Shown: piece by piece, positions 1 through 8,757 of the stretch
How positions within the stretch are numbered: position 1 is the first letter of the stretch
How the letters are laid out: every line of letters begins with the position of its first letter
Assembly (NCBI GenBank): GCA_963809205.1
Contig: CAWEIS010000004.1
Span: forward strand, 248,001-312,000
Reading direction: 5' to 3'
Length of the DNA stretch: 64,000 nucleotides
DNA from: DATLLN01 sp963809205
GTDB taxonomy: Bacteria > Actinomycetota > Thermoleophilia > Gaiellales > JAICJC01
Position numbers and translations under genes: made by a program
Notes under the pieces: model-generated
Told to the model about the DNA's origin: nothing
The model's input: only the letters and a program-made list of their open reading frames with translations
The model's database searches: none

Positions 1-245
1 GCCTCGAACTCCGCATCGCTGCCGTCCAGGATGGCGACCAGGTTGACGATCGCGTCGACGCCGTGAACGGCCCCCTTCAGCGAGGCCAGGTCGGTGACAT
101 CGCCGGACACAGGGGTGACGCCGGCGGGCACCGACGACGTCGAACCGGGGCGGACGAGCCCGCGGGTCTCGTGGCCGGCCTCGGCGACGGCTGCGGCCAC
201 CTCACGGCCGACGTAGCCGGTCGCGCCGGTGACCAGCACCTTCAT
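1..245 (-). CDS. NAD(P)-binding epimerase/NmrA-like protein (C-terminus off the left edge)
   Basis: Only the first 81 codons are present; the gene continues past the left edge. The N-terminus has a Rossmann dinucleotide loop, T-G-A-T-G-Y-V-G at residues 6-13, after a hydrophobic first strand, and an acidic G-D-V-T-D step about 45 residues later. This is typical of extended or atypical short-chain dehydrogenases (NmrA, SDR epimerases). Substrate cannot be told from this fragment. The ATG overlaps the stop of dcd (ATGA at 242-245), so it is the downstream gene of a dcd operon. Confidence 0.8.
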   Translation of the reverse strand, partial: MKVLVTGATGYVGREVAAAVAEAGHETRGLVRPGSTSSVPAGVTPVSGDVTDLASLKGAVHGVDAIVNLVAILDGSDAEFE

Positions 246-814
246 CGCGGGCTCTGGAAGTTCAGGTGGTAGCGGCTGGGCGTCGGCTCCGCCTGGCCCT
301 GATACTTGCTGCCCAGCGCACCCGAGCCGTAGGGGTGGTCGGCCGGCGTGGTCATCGTCATGAAGCTCAGCTGCGCGATCCGCATCCCGGGGTACACGGT
401 GATCGGCAGGTTGGCCATGTTGGCAAGCTCGAGCGTGATGTGGCCGTCGAAGCCGGCGTCGATCACGCCTGCCGTCTGGTGCACGACCAGCCCCAGCCGG
501 CCCAGCGAGCTCTTGCCGTCGAGCGTGGCCACGATGTCGTCGGGCAGGGCGATGCGCTCGCGCACGACACCCAGCACGAACTCGCCCGGATGCAGGATGA
601 ACGGCTCGTCCTCGGCGACCGTCACCAGCTCCGTCAGATCCTCCATCGGCTGCTTGACGTCGATGTACGGATAGCGCGAGTTGCGGAAGACGCGGAACTT
701 CTCGCCGACCCGGACGTCGATGCTGCACGGCTGCACCATGGCGTCCTCGAAAGGCTCGACCACGATGCGCCCCGCGGCGATCTCCTCGCGGATCGTGTGG
801 TCGGAGAGCACCAT
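242..814 (-). CDS. dcd: dCTP deaminase
   Basis: This protein of 190 residues belongs to the trimeric dCTP deaminase/dUTPase family and acts in pyrimidine deoxynucleotide supply. Visible family signatures are K-S-S-L-G-R-L-G-L and the following H-Q-T-A-G-V-I-D-A-G-F block with I-T-L-E-L-A-N, which carries the catalytic glutamate. The length matches the family (about 190 residues). Many actinobacterial members convert dCTP straight to dUMP; which activity this one has is inference. The ATG at 814 is preceded by TATCAT nine bases upstream with no Shine-Dalgarno sequence, suggesting a leaderless mRNA. It is divergent from gabT. Confidence 0.93.
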   Translation of the reverse strand: MVLSDHTIREEIAAGRIVVEPFEDAMVQPCSIDVRVGEKFRVFRNSRYPYIDVKQPMEDLTELVTVAEDEPFILHPGEFVLGVVRERIALPDDIVATLDGKSSLGRLGLVVHQTAGVIDAGFDGHITLELANMANLPITVYPGMRIAQLSFMTMTTPADHPYGSGALGSKYQGQAEPTPSRYHLNFQSPR

Positions 815-823
815 CGGCAGCGG

Positions 824-829
824 ATGATA
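824..829 (-). promoter_or_regulatory. Candidate -10 element of dcd
   Basis: TATCAT on the minus strand ends nine bases before the dcd ATG. No ribosome binding site lies between them, so transcription probably starts at or next to the start codon. Confidence 0.45.
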
Positions 830-889
830 GTCCGCTGCTATGGTGATCCGGTTTGCCGCATGTTGTCGGCGGGTCGAAAGGGGAGGCGA

Positions 890-2254
890 ATGCCAAAGAC
901 GATCGAACTGGTGACGGAGCTGCCCGGGCCGAAGTCGCGCGAGGTGCTCCGGCGCAAGGAGCAGGTGATCGTGGATGCCAAGAGCATCTACCTGCCGATC
1001 GTCATCGATCGCGCCCACGGGATCGTCGTCCACGACATCGACGGCAACACGTTCCTTGACTGGACCGGCGGCATCGGCTGCCTCAACGTCGGGCACACGA
1101 ACGAGGCGGTCAGCGCGGCGCTGCACGCTCAGGTCGACCGCTTCCTGCACACAGACTTCACGATGGTGCCCTACGAGTCGTACGTCGAGCTGGCCGAGCG
1201 GCTGCTCGCCGTCACGCCCATCTCCGGCCCCAAGAAGGCCGCGTTCTTCAACTCGGGCGCCGAGGCGGTCGAGAACGCCGTCAAGCTGGCGAAGCTCGCC
1301 ACCGGGCGGTCGGCGGTGATCGCGTTCGAGCGCGCCTTCCACGGCCGCACGCTGATGGCGATGTCGCTGACGTCGAAGCAGCACCCCTACAAGGCGGGGA
1401 TGGGGCCGTTCGCGCCGGAGATCTACCGCGCGCCCTACCCGTACGCCTACCGCGGCGACGCGATGGACGCCACCCGGGCGGCGCTCGACGAGCTGCGCGA
1501 GATGTTCACCACCCACGTCGCCCCCGAGAACGTGGCGGCCATCATCTTCGAGCCGGTGCAGGGCGAGGGCGGATTCATCGTGCCGCCGAAGGAGTGGGTG
1601 CAGGGCCTGCGGCAGATCGCCGACGAACACGGCATCGTGCTGATCGCCGACGAGGTGCAGTCGGGGTACGGCCGCACCGGCCGGATGTTCGCAATCGAGC
1701 ACTTCGGCGTCGAACCGGACATCATCACCGTCGCCAAATCGATCGCCGCCGGGGTGCCCATCTCGGGCGTGCTGGGCCGCGCCGAGATCGTCGACCGCGC
1801 GGGCGACAGCACGATCGGCGGCACCTACGTCGGCTCGCCACTCGGCTGCGTGGCCGGCATCGCCGTGCTGGATCAGATCGAGCAGCGCGACCTGCTGGCG
1901 CGCGGACGCGCGATCGGCGAGCGGATGCGATCGCGGTTCGAGGCGATGCAGGCGACGTACCCGCAGCTGGGGGACGTGCGCGGCCTGGGACCGATGCTGG
2001 CGCTCGAGTTCGTCAAGGATCCGGCGACCAAGGAGCCGGCGCCCGAGCTGGCGACGGCGATCGCCCAGGGCGCGATGCAGCGCGGTCTGATGATCCTCAA
2101 GGCAGGGATCCACGGGCAGTGCCTGCGCGTCCTCGTTGCCCTGGTCGCGACCGACGAGCAGATCGACGAGACGCTCGACGTCTTCGAAGAGACGCTGACG
2201 GCAACGCTCGGCTCTGCGGCTTCCCCGGCGCCGGTCGCCGGCGCCGCTCGCTGA
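890..2254 (+). CDS. gabT: 4-aminobutyrate aminotransferase (class III PLP aminotransferase)
   Basis: A class III aminotransferase of 454 residues, expected to move the amino group of GABA (or a related omega-amino acid) to 2-oxoglutarate. Seen: the N-F-N-S-G-A-E-A-V-E-N-A-like PLP phosphate loop (F-F-N-S-G-A-E-A-V-E-N), the I-A-D-E-V-Q-S-G-Y-G-R-T-G motif with the PLP-binding Asp, and T-V-A-K-S-I-A-A-G-V-P with the Schiff-base lysine. The ATG at 890 is chosen because AGGGGAGG lies just upstream at about 879-886; longer readings of the frame have no such site. It is divergent from dcd. Substrate among GabT-like enzymes is assigned by overall similarity only. Confidence 0.9.
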   Translation: MPKTIELVTELPGPKSREVLRRKEQVIVDAKSIYLPIVIDRAHGIVVHDIDGNTFLDWTGGIGCLNVGHTNEAVSAALHAQVDRFLHTDFTMVPYESYVELAERLLAVTPISGPKKAAFFNSGAEAVENAVKLAKLATGRSAVIAFERAFHGRTLMAMSLTSKQHPYKAGMGPFAPEIYRAPYPYAYRGDAMDATRAALDELREMFTTHVAPENVAAIIFEPVQGEGGFIVPPKEWVQGLRQIADEHGIVLIADEVQSGYGRTGRMFAIEHFGVEPDIITVAKSIAAGVPISGVLGRAEIVDRAGDSTIGGTYVGSPLGCVAGIAVLDQIEQRDLLARGRAIGERMRSRFEAMQATYPQLGDVRGLGPMLALEFVKDPATKEPAPELATAIAQGAMQRGLMILKAGIHGQCLRVLVALVATDEQIDETLDVFEETLTATLGSAASPAPVAGAAR

Positions 2255-2366
2255 GCCGATTGCCGGCACTACAGATTCTCCCTGCACCTGCCGATATCTC
2301 CTTCCGGATTTCATGGTGCGCGCGTAAAGGGTTTGTGAATGCGCGCTTGCTGGGCGTTCCATGTTC

Positions 2367-2372
2367 TAGGAT
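2367..2372 (+). promoter_or_regulatory. Candidate -10 element of the CAP-protein gene
   Basis: TAGGAT, with a weak TTGCTG 14 bases upstream at 2347-2352, lies upstream of the AGGAGGGG ribosome binding site of the CAP-domain gene. The -35 spacing is short, so this is tentative. Confidence 0.3.
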
Positions 2373-2403
2373 CGCCCGCTGAGTCACAGAGGAGGGGAGT
2401 CCA

Positions 2404-2874
2404 CTGAAGACGAAGCTGACAGTTGTTCTGGTCGTGCTGGGGGTCATGCTGGCAATACCGGCCATCGCTTCCGCCAAACTGACGTGGAAGCGGGCACTGT
2501 TGGTGCAGATCAACACGTACCGGGTGCACAACCACCGGGCGTCTCTGCACTTCAACACCAGGCTGGCGACCGCAGCACAGGCGCACAGCAACAACATGGC
2601 GCGTTACCGCCTGTTCAGCCACACGTCGTCAAACGGCGTGGACTGGGCCCGCAGGATCCGCTACTACGGATATCGCGGGCGCTACCTCGGTGAGAACCTT
2701 GCCGTCGGGCAGTTCACCCCGTCCGGCACGTTCAACGCGTGGTACTACAGCTCCGCCCACCGGGCCAACATGCTGTCCTGGCCGTACCGGAGCATCGGCC
2801 TCGGCCTGACGCGCGGCTACTACAACAGCCACTGGGCGTACTACATCACCGCGGATTTCGGCGGGTTGCGCTAG
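2404..2874 (+). CDS. Secreted CAP (SCP/PR-1) domain protein
   Basis: A small exported CAP-domain protein. The domain shows H-S-N-N-M-A, F-S-H-T-S, G-E-N-L-A and H-R-A-N-M-L, i.e. the conserved His, Glu and Asn of the family cavity. I place the start at a CTG (2404) because it lies seven bases after AGGAGGGG (2390-2397) and gives a full signal peptide: K-T-K, a hydrophobic stretch, then A-I-A-S-A before the mature part. In-frame GTG at 2434 and ATG at 2446 would cut away the basic end of that signal. With CTG the protein has 156 residues. Function unknown; CAP proteins are extracellular and often stress- or envelope-related. Confidence 0.78.
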   Translation: MKTKLTVVLVVLGVMLAIPAIASAKLTWKRALLVQINTYRVHNHRASLHFNTRLATAAQAHSNNMARYRLFSHTSSNGVDWARRIRYYGYRGRYLGENLAVGQFTPSGTFNAWYYSSAHRANMLSWPYRSIGLGLTRGYYNSHWAYYITADFGGLR

Positions 2875-2894
2875 AGCGTTTGCACTGAGTCTCA

Positions 2895-2928
2895 CTTGAT
2901 CGGGTGATTTGGTTCACCCGCTCTCAAG
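2895..2928. terminator. Hairpin after the CAP-protein gene
   Basis: CGGGTGA (2901-2907) pairs perfectly with TCACCCG (2914-2920), and CTTGA (2895-2899) with TCAAG (2924-2928) outside it. There is no T-run, so it may end transcription weakly or serve as an operator. Confidence 0.35.
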
Positions 2929-2947
2929 ATACCCAGGCTCAACACCG

Positions 2948-2987
2948 ATGATCGGGATGCCGGGTGACCCCCCGGCATTCCGATCAT
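2948..2987. repeat. 17-bp inverted repeat covering the start of the zinc-ribbon gene
   Basis: Bases 2948-2964 pair with 2971-2987 through 17 positions (one G-T wobble) around a six-base loop. The right arm runs into the ATG at 2986. It could be a terminator for the upstream gene, an operator, or a translation-blocking hairpin. Confidence 0.6.
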
Positions 2988-3417
2988 GGGCGAGTACCAC
3001 GTCAAGCGCATCGTGCTCCCGAGCGGCAAGACCGTCGAGATCGTCTATTACCAGGCGGACGGGGGAGAGCCGATCATCACCGAGGCCCGCGAGGTCGAGC
3101 CGGAGGCTGCTCCGGAGCCGGACGTCCGACGGCTCGAGCTGTGCAGCTCGTGTGGCGGCGAGCGCGTGCATCCGATCGACTGGCACGAAGTCGAGGACAT
3201 GCGGTGGGAGATCTCACTGCGCTGCCCCGACTGCGAGTGGTCGGAGGTCGAGCGGTTCGACCAGACCGAGGTCGAGCGCTACGACGACGTCCTCAACGAT
3301 GCCACCGACCGGCTGATCGAGGAGCTCGACCGGATCACCCGGGAGAACATGACCGAGGCCGTGGAGCGGTTCCGCACGGCGCTCGAGAACGACGACATTC
3401 TCCCGTTCGACTTCTAG
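2986..3417 (+). CDS. Zinc-ribbon protein of unknown function
   Basis: This hypothetical protein of 143 residues has a central zinc ribbon: C-S-S-C followed about 30 residues later by C-P-D-C. The flanks are acidic and the C-terminal part looks helical (a D-A-T-D-R-L-I-E-E-L-D repeat-like helix). I know of no assigned function. The ATG at 2986 has no Shine-Dalgarno sequence and sits inside a long inverted repeat; an in-frame GTG at 3013 is the alternative start and would remove about nine residues. Confidence 0.7.
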   Translation: MGEYHVKRIVLPSGKTVEIVYYQADGGEPIITEAREVEPEAAPEPDVRRLELCSSCGGERVHPIDWHEVEDMRWEISLRCPDCEWSEVERFDQTEVERYDDVLNDATDRLIEELDRITRENMTEAVERFRTALENDDILPFDF

Positions 3418-3440
3418 CCGGCGTCGCCGGCGTCCGCCGG

Positions 3441-3446
3441 TACGAT
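3441..3446 (+). promoter_or_regulatory. Candidate -10 element of the PLP ammonia-lyase gene
   Basis: TACGAT ends seven bases before the ATG at 3454; no ribosome binding site is visible. Confidence 0.45.
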
Positions 3447-3453
3447 CCCGGCA

Positions 3454-4404
3454 ATGCTCAGCCTGGACGACGTCCGTGACGCGGCCGCGCGGCTCGACGG
3501 CGTCGCGCACCGGACGCCCGTGCTGCGCTCGCGCACCCTCGACGGGCTGGCCGGCGCGGAGGTGCACCTCAAGGCCGAGTGCTTCCAGCGCGGCGGCGCC
3601 TTCAAGTTCCGCGGCGCGTACTCGCTGATCTCGACCCTCGACGCCGCGCAGCGCGCCGCGGGCGTGGTCGCGTTCTCCTCGGGCAACCATGCACAGGCGG
3701 TGGCGCTGGCCTCGCAGCTGCTGGGCGTCCGCGCGGCGATCGTCATGCCGCAGGACGCTCCGGCGCTGAAGCTCGCTGCAACCCGCGGCTACGGCGCCGA
3801 GGTGGTGCTCTACGACCGATACGCGGACGATCGCGCCGCGATCGCGCGCGATCTGGCGGCCGAGCGGGGTGCCGTGCTCGTCCCGCCGTTCGACCACCCG
3901 CTGGTGATGGCCGGCCAGGGCACCGCCGCGCTGGAGCTGCTGGACGAGGCGGGGCCGCTGGATGCGCTGCTCGCGCCCGTCGGCGGAGGCGGCCTGGTCG
4001 CCGGCTGCGCCACCGTCGCCGCGGCGCTCGACCCGGGCATCCGGGTGATCGGCGTCGAGCCCGAGGCGGGCGACGACACGCGCCGTTCGCTGGCCGCGGG
4101 CCACCGGGTCGAGATCCCCGTGCCGCGCACGATTGCCGACGGCCAGCAGATCACGTCGCCCGGTGAGCTGACCTTCCCCATCGTCCAGCGGCTGGTGTCC
4201 GACGTCGTGCTGGTCTCGGACGGCGAGCTGCTGGACGCCATGCGGTTCGCGTTCGACCGCCTGAAGATCGTGCTCGAGCCGAGCGGCGCCTGCGGGCTGG
4301 CCGCGCTGCTGGCCGGACGGGTGGATCCCGGCGACCGCTGCGGCGTGATCCTGTCTGGGGGCAACGTCGGGCTGGAGCGTTTCGCCGAGCTCTATCGCTC
4401 GTAG
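3454..4404 (+). CDS. Threonine/serine ammonia-lyase or serine racemase-like PLP enzyme
   Basis: A fold-type II PLP enzyme of 316 residues. The Schiff-base lysine lies in A-F-K-F-R-G-A-Y, followed by S-S-G-N-H-A-Q and the glycine-rich phosphate loop P-V-G-G-G-G-L; the C-terminal S-G-G-N block completes the fold. It has no ACT regulatory domain, so it resembles catabolic threonine dehydratase, hydroxyaspartate ammonia-lyase or serine racemase rather than biosynthetic IlvA. Which substrate it uses cannot be decided here. Its 3' end overlaps the convergent ddl gene by 13 bases. Serine racemase next to Ddl would be suggestive, but this is only a neighbourhood argument. Confidence 0.85.
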   Translation: MLSLDDVRDAAARLDGVAHRTPVLRSRTLDGLAGAEVHLKAECFQRGGAFKFRGAYSLISTLDAAQRAAGVVAFSSGNHAQAVALASQLLGVRAAIVMPQDAPALKLAATRGYGAEVVLYDRYADDRAAIARDLAAERGAVLVPPFDHPLVMAGQGTAALELLDEAGPLDALLAPVGGGGLVAGCATVAAALDPGIRVIGVEPEAGDDTRRSLAAGHRVEIPVPRTIADGQQITSPGELTFPIVQRLVSDVVLVSDGELLDAMRFAFDRLKIVLEPSGACGLAALLAGRVDPGDRCGVILSGGNVGLERFAELYRS

Positions 4405-5435
4405 CGCTGCTCGTCGGCGTGGCGCTCCAGAGCGAGCGCGATCAGCCGGTCGAGCAGCTCGCGATACGCGATCCCCGTCGCCTCGAACAGCCGTGCGTAC
4501 ACCGAGGTCGCCGTGAATCCGGGGATCGTGTTGATCTCGTTCAGCACCACCCGGTCGCCGCCGACGACGAAGAAGTCGATCCGGGCCATCCCGGCGCACT
4601 CGCACAGCTCGAACGCCCGCCGGGCCGTGTCCCGGAGATCGGCCGAGACAGCGTCCGGCAGGTCGGCGGGGGCGGCCAGGCGCATGCCGCCGTCGTCGTA
4701 CTTGGCCGAGAAGTCGTACCACTCCGACTCGTTGGCGATCAGGATCTCGCCGGCCACCGAGACCAGCGGATCGGCGTTGCCCAACACGCCCACCTCGACC
4801 TCGCGGCCGTCGAGGAACTCCTCGACCAGCACCTTCCAGTCGTGCCTGAACGCCAGCTCCAGCGCGGCGTCCAGCTCCTCCGGCCCGTGCACCTTGCTGA
4901 TGCCGACGCTCGACCCCAGCCGCGCCGGCTTGACGAAGCAGGGGTATCCGATCGCGTTCACCGCGGCGGCATCCCAGCGCCGGTGCCGGAAGGTGACGCT
5001 CTCAGCGACGGCGATCCCCGCGCCGCGCAGCACCATCTTCACCGCGTCCTTGTCCATCGTCAGCGCCGAGCCCAGAACGCCGGCACCGACGTACGGCAGG
5101 CCGAGCATCTCCAGCAGGCCCTGCACCGTCCCGTCCTCGCCGAACGGCCCGTGCAGCACCGGCAACACGACGTCGATCGGCCCCGCGCCGGGCAGCGCGG
5201 GCGACGACTCGGCGCGGGTCACCAGGCTTCGGGAGTCGGCGCCCGGCTCGAGTGCGAGCGGGCGAGCTGCCTCCAGCTGCCAGGCGCCGCCCCGCTCGAT
5301 CTGCACGGGGACGACGTCGTAGCGGTCGGGGTCGAGCGCCTCGATCACCGAGCGGCCGGACATCAGCGAGATGTCGTGCTCCGACGAGCGGCCGCCGTAG
5401 AGCACGGCGACGCGGATCCGCCGCTCATCGCTCAC
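4392..5435 (-). CDS. ddl: D-alanine--D-alanine ligase
   Basis: The ATP-grasp ligase that joins two D-alanines for peptidoglycan precursors; 347 residues. Seen: Y-G-G-R-S-S-E-H-D-I-S near the N-terminus, H-G-P-F-G-E-D-G-T-V-Q-G, the grasp loop K-P-A-R-L-G-S-S-V-G, and N-E-I-N-T-I-P-G-F-T with the metal ligands near the C-terminus. The GTG start at 5435 overlaps the stop of the PASTA kinase (GTGA), making it the last gene of the long minus-strand signalling/cell-wall operon. Ddl next to the kinase ties precursor synthesis to the same transcript. Confidence 0.95.
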   Translation of the reverse strand: MSDERRIRVAVLYGGRSSEHDISLMSGRSVIEALDPDRYDVVPVQIERGGAWQLEAARPLALEPGADSRSLVTRAESSPALPGAGPIDVVLPVLHGPFGEDGTVQGLLEMLGLPYVGAGVLGSALTMDKDAVKMVLRGAGIAVAESVTFRHRRWDAAAVNAIGYPCFVKPARLGSSVGISKVHGPEELDAALELAFRHDWKVLVEEFLDGREVEVGVLGNADPLVSVAGEILIANESEWYDFSAKYDDGGMRLAAPADLPDAVSADLRDTARRAFELCECAGMARIDFFVVGGDRVVLNEINTIPGFTATSVYARLFEATGIAYRELLDRLIALALERHADEQRYER

Positions 5436-7288
5436 GGGCAGGGAGTGGTCTGCGTCGCGTCGGCGACGAAGAGCGTCACCGTCGACTTCGGCTGCACGCT
5501 GGTGCCCGGCGCCGGGTCGGCCGAGACAACCTGACCGTCAGGCGTCCCCGTCGTCGCCAGGCACTTGCTTATGGTGTTCTTGAGGTCGGCGTCGGCCAGC
5601 GCCTGCTGGGCGTCAGCCTGGGTCATGCCGGTCACCGGCGGTACCGAGACAGGCTGCGGCGGCGCGGGGCCGCTCGAGACCACCACGGTCACCGTCGACC
5701 CCTGTACGGCGGGCTTGCCGGGCGCGGGGTTGGTCGAGATCACCTGGCCGGCGGGCACCGTGTCGCTGGACTGGTCGACGCGCGCCGGCACGAGCTTGGC
5801 GTTGGCCAGTTTGGTCGCGGCACTGGTGTAGTCCAGGCCGACGACATTCGGAACGTTGACCTGCCCGCTCGAGTAGTAAATCGTCACGACCTGGTCTGGT
5901 GCGACCGGGCCGGCGGGCGGGGTCGTCCGGACCACGATGTTCGTCGGCTGCGTCGACGTGGTCGGCACGGTCTTCGGAGTGGGCAGATGGAGGTCTGTGA
6001 TCGTCTGCAGGGCTTCGTCGAGCGTCTTGCCCTTCAGATTCGGCAAAGGTACGGATTTCGGCCCCGTTCCGACGTAGATCGTCACCGTGGAGCCCTTGTC
6101 GGCGTCGTTGCCGGGCGCCGGATTCGTGTCGATCACCTTGCCCTTGTTCTCGAAGCTCGAGTTGCGCTGCTGCTGGCGCACCTCGAAGCCTTCCCCGACC
6201 AGCCGCTGCTTCGCCTGCTTGGCGGTCAGGCCGGTGACGTCGGGCACCTGCACCTGGTCGGACTGGAGCTGCTGGTAGATCAGGTAGCCGACCCCGGCGG
6301 CGGCGATCAGCAGGATCACCACCAGGATCCATGGCAGCGCGCTGCGCTTGGGCTGCACCGGCTCCTCGGGCGGCGGCGTCGCCGCGGCGGCCGGCATCAC
6401 CCGGGTCGGCGCCGCCATCACCATCGTCGCCTGCTGTGTGCTCTGCGAGACCGCCAGGCCGCGGCGGACGCGCTCCAGCTCGTCGGCCATCTCACGCGCC
6501 GACTGGAAGCGAAGCGCCGGGTCCTTGGCGAGCGCGCGCAGCACCACCAGCTCCAGCGGCCGCGAGATCAGCCGGTTCTTGCGGCTGGGCGGCTCAGGCT
6601 GCTCGCTCGCCTGCTTCATCGCGATCTCCACGGCCGAGCCGCCGCTGAAGGGCAGCTCGCCGGTCAGCATCTCGTAGAGCACGACGCCCATCGAGTAGAT
6701 GTCCGACTGCGGGCCGACCGTCTGCCCGCGCGCCTGCTCGGGCGAGAGGTACTGCGCGGTGCCGACGATCGAGCCGACCTCGGTCATGTCGGTCGTGTTC
6801 TGGGCGCGGGCGATGCCGAAGTCGGTCATCTTGAGGACGCCGTCCGAGCCGATCAGCATGTTGTGCGGCTTCACGTCGCGGTGGACGATGCCGCCCCTGT
6901 GCGCGTACTCGAGTCCGGCCAACGCCTGCTGGGCGTAGCCGATCGCCTCGCTCTCGGGCAGCGGCGCGTGGGCGTTGATCTCGTCCTTCAGCGTCTCGCC
7001 GTCGACGTACTCCATCGCGATGTAGTACTCGCCGCCGGCCTCGCCGCGGTCGTAGATGGCGACAATGTTGGGGTGCGTCAGGCCGGCCGCCGACCGGGCC
7101 TCCCGGCGGAAGCGCTCGATGAACCCCTCGTCGCGCGTGTACCGCTCGGCCAGGATCTTGATGGCGACCCGGCGGTCGAGCGACTCGTCGGCGGCGAGGT
7201 AGACGTCGGCCATTCCGCCCGATCCGATCCGTCGCTGAAGGCGGTACCGGCCGTCGAACAGCTCTCCGATGCGGTGGTCGGCGGTCAC
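5432..7288 (-). CDS. pknB: Membrane Ser/Thr protein kinase with four PASTA domains
   Basis: A 618-residue PknB-type kinase. The kinase domain (about 15-275) has G-S-G-G-M-A, the ATP lysine K44, H-R-D-V-K-P-H-N with catalytic D138, and D156-F-G. A proline-rich linker leads to one membrane helix (about 317-339) and four extracellular PASTA repeats to the end, which in this family sense muropeptides or lipid II. It lies between the penicillin-binding protein (eight-base gap) and ddl (overlap). Start is GTG 7288, close after the pbpA stop. Likely targets, from family knowledge, are the FHA proteins and cell-wall enzymes of the same operon. Confidence 0.96.
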   Translation of the reverse strand: MTADHRIGELFDGRYRLQRRIGSGGMADVYLAADESLDRRVAIKILAERYTRDEGFIERFRREARSAAGLTHPNIVAIYDRGEAGGEYYIAMEYVDGETLKDEINAHAPLPESEAIGYAQQALAGLEYAHRGGIVHRDVKPHNMLIGSDGVLKMTDFGIARAQNTTDMTEVGSIVGTAQYLSPEQARGQTVGPQSDIYSMGVVLYEMLTGELPFSGGSAVEIAMKQASEQPEPPSRKNRLISRPLELVVLRALAKDPALRFQSAREMADELERVRRGLAVSQSTQQATMVMAAPTRVMPAAAATPPPEEPVQPKRSALPWILVVILLIAAAGVGYLIYQQLQSDQVQVPDVTGLTAKQAKQRLVGEGFEVRQQQRNSSFENKGKVIDTNPAPGNDADKGSTVTIYVGTGPKSVPLPNLKGKTLDEALQTITDLHLPTPKTVPTTSTQPTNIVVRTTPPAGPVAPDQVVTIYYSSGQVNVPNVVGLDYTSAATKLANAKLVPARVDQSSDTVPAGQVISTNPAPGKPAVQGSTVTVVVSSGPAPPQPVSVPPVTGMTQADAQQALADADLKNTISKCLATTGTPDGQVVSADPAPGTSVQPKSTVTLFVADATQTTPCP

Positions 7289-7296
7289 GGAGCCAC

Positions 7297-8757
7297 CTAC
7301 TTTGCCACGCTTGACGAGAGGTAGGCCTCAATCACGCTCGCGGCAATGGGCGCGGCGATGGTGCCGCCGAACTCGGGCGTGCGCTCGATGACGACCGCAA
7401 CGGCGATCTTGGGCGCCTCCGCGGGTGCGAAAGCGATGAACCAGGCGTTGTTCAGGCCGGGAACTCCAGTCTCGGCGGTCCCCGTCTTCCCGGCGACCGA
7501 CAGGTTTCCGATGTTCGCCGCCTGCCCCGTGCCCTCCTCCACCACGCGGCGCATCATCCCGGTCAGCTCCGACGCTGTCTGAGGGGACATCACACGCTCG
7601 ACCTGCTCGGGATGGTTCTCGAGCACCGTCTTGCCGCCGGGCGAGACCACCCGGTGCACCATCCACGGGCGCATCCGCACGCCCCCGTTGGCGATCGTGG
7701 CGACGACCTCCGCCATCTGCATCGGGGTGGCCAGCAGTCGCTCCTGGCCGATCGCCACGCGGCCGATGTCCTCGGGCGTGCCCTGCGGCAGGACGCCGTG
7801 ACGGCCGTACAGGCCGCTGGCAGACATCTCGTCGCTCGGGTAGTCGAGCGGCGGCGTCTGGAAGAAGCCGTAGCGCTGCATCGTCGCCTCCAGCCGCGCC
7901 TGGCCGACCTGCTGGCCGACCTGCGCGAACACCGTGTTGTACGAGAAGGTCAGGGCGTCGGCCAGCGAGACCACACCGGCGACCTCGCCGCCGGCGTTGC
8001 ACAGCTGGTGTGCCTCGACGGTGATGCAGCTGCCGCCCCCGTCGATCGTGGTCGTCGGCGTGAACTTGCCGCTCTCCAGCGCGGCCGTCGCCGTCACCAC
8101 CTTGAAGGTCGAGCCCGGCGCGTACAGCCCCTGGGTGACCCGGTTGAGCAGCGGCGAGCCGGCGCCCGGCGACGACAGCCGGTCGATGTTGCGGGCGACG
8201 GTGTTCGGGTTGAACGTCGGCGTCGACGCCATGGCCAGCACCTGGCCGGTGTGCGGGTCGAGCGCGACCACCGCGCCCCGCAGCCCGCCGAGCCCCCTGG
8301 CGGCCGCCTGCTGGGCGGGCATCGAGAGCGGCGTCAGCAGGTTGTTCCCCGTGATCGTGCGGCCGGTGATGCGATCGCCGAGCGTGTCGAACAGCGTCGA
8401 CAGGTCGTCGTTCGACGCCGTCAGGAAGTCGTTGTAGGAGAGCTCGATCCCGGTGCGGCCGGAGCCGACGGTGTTGTACCCGACCGGGTGTGCGAACAGC
8501 CCGCGCAGCGGATAGCGGCGCAGGTACAGCGTCTGGCCGTTGCGCACCGTGCGGACGTTGGTGGCGAGCACGGTCTTCGAGTTGCCGGCGTAGATCAGCC
8601 CGCGCTTGACGGTCAGCTGCCGGTAGACGAGCCGGGCGTTGTCCTGGCGCACGGCCAGCGAGGGCGCCGCCCAGATCTGCCAGTAGGCGGTCATGGTGAT
8701 CAGCACGGCGACGCCGGCGCAGGTCAGCGAGAACAGGCGGCCGATGCGCTGGTTCAC
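7297..8757 (-). CDS. pbpA: Class B penicillin-binding protein (PbpA-type transpeptidase)
   Basis: A peptidoglycan D,D-transpeptidase of 486 residues with one N-terminal membrane helix. Active-site motifs: S-T-F-K in Y-A-P-G-S-T-F-K, S-Y-N, and K-T-G in V-A-G-K-T-G-T-A-E. The size and the short N-terminal dimerisation part match actinobacterial PbpA. The GTG start at 8757 overlaps the stop of the SEDS gene upstream (GTGA), consistent with a SEDS polymerase-PBP pair working as one complex. Confidence 0.95.
   Translation of the reverse strand: MNQRIGRLFSLTCAGVAVLITMTAYWQIWAAPSLAVRQDNARLVYRQLTVKRGLIYAGNSKTVLATNVRTVRNGQTLYLRRYPLRGLFAHPVGYNTVGSGRTGIELSYNDFLTASNDDLSTLFDTLGDRITGRTITGNNLLTPLSMPAQQAAARGLGGLRGAVVALDPHTGQVLAMASTPTFNPNTVARNIDRLSSPGAGSPLLNRVTQGLYAPGSTFKVVTATAALESGKFTPTTTIDGGGSCITVEAHQLCNAGGEVAGVVSLADALTFSYNTVFAQVGQQVGQARLEATMQRYGFFQTPPLDYPSDEMSASGLYGRHGVLPQGTPEDIGRVAIGQERLLATPMQMAEVVATIANGGVRMRPWMVHRVVSPGGKTVLENHPEQVERVMSPQTASELTGMMRRVVEEGTGQAANIGNLSVAGKTGTAETGVPGLNNAWFIAFAPAEAPKIAVAVVIERTPEFGGTIAAPIAASVIEAYLSSSVAK

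Noticed and set aside
242..2362. A 700-codon minus-strand open frame over dcd and gabT
   Set aside because: Only its last 190 codons (dcd) have protein-like content; the rest is the GC-driven antisense shadow of gabT. The same applies to other very long antisense frames, such as those over the PASTA kinase (5252-7324), the HD-GYP gene (18831-21080) and glnA (21096-23477).
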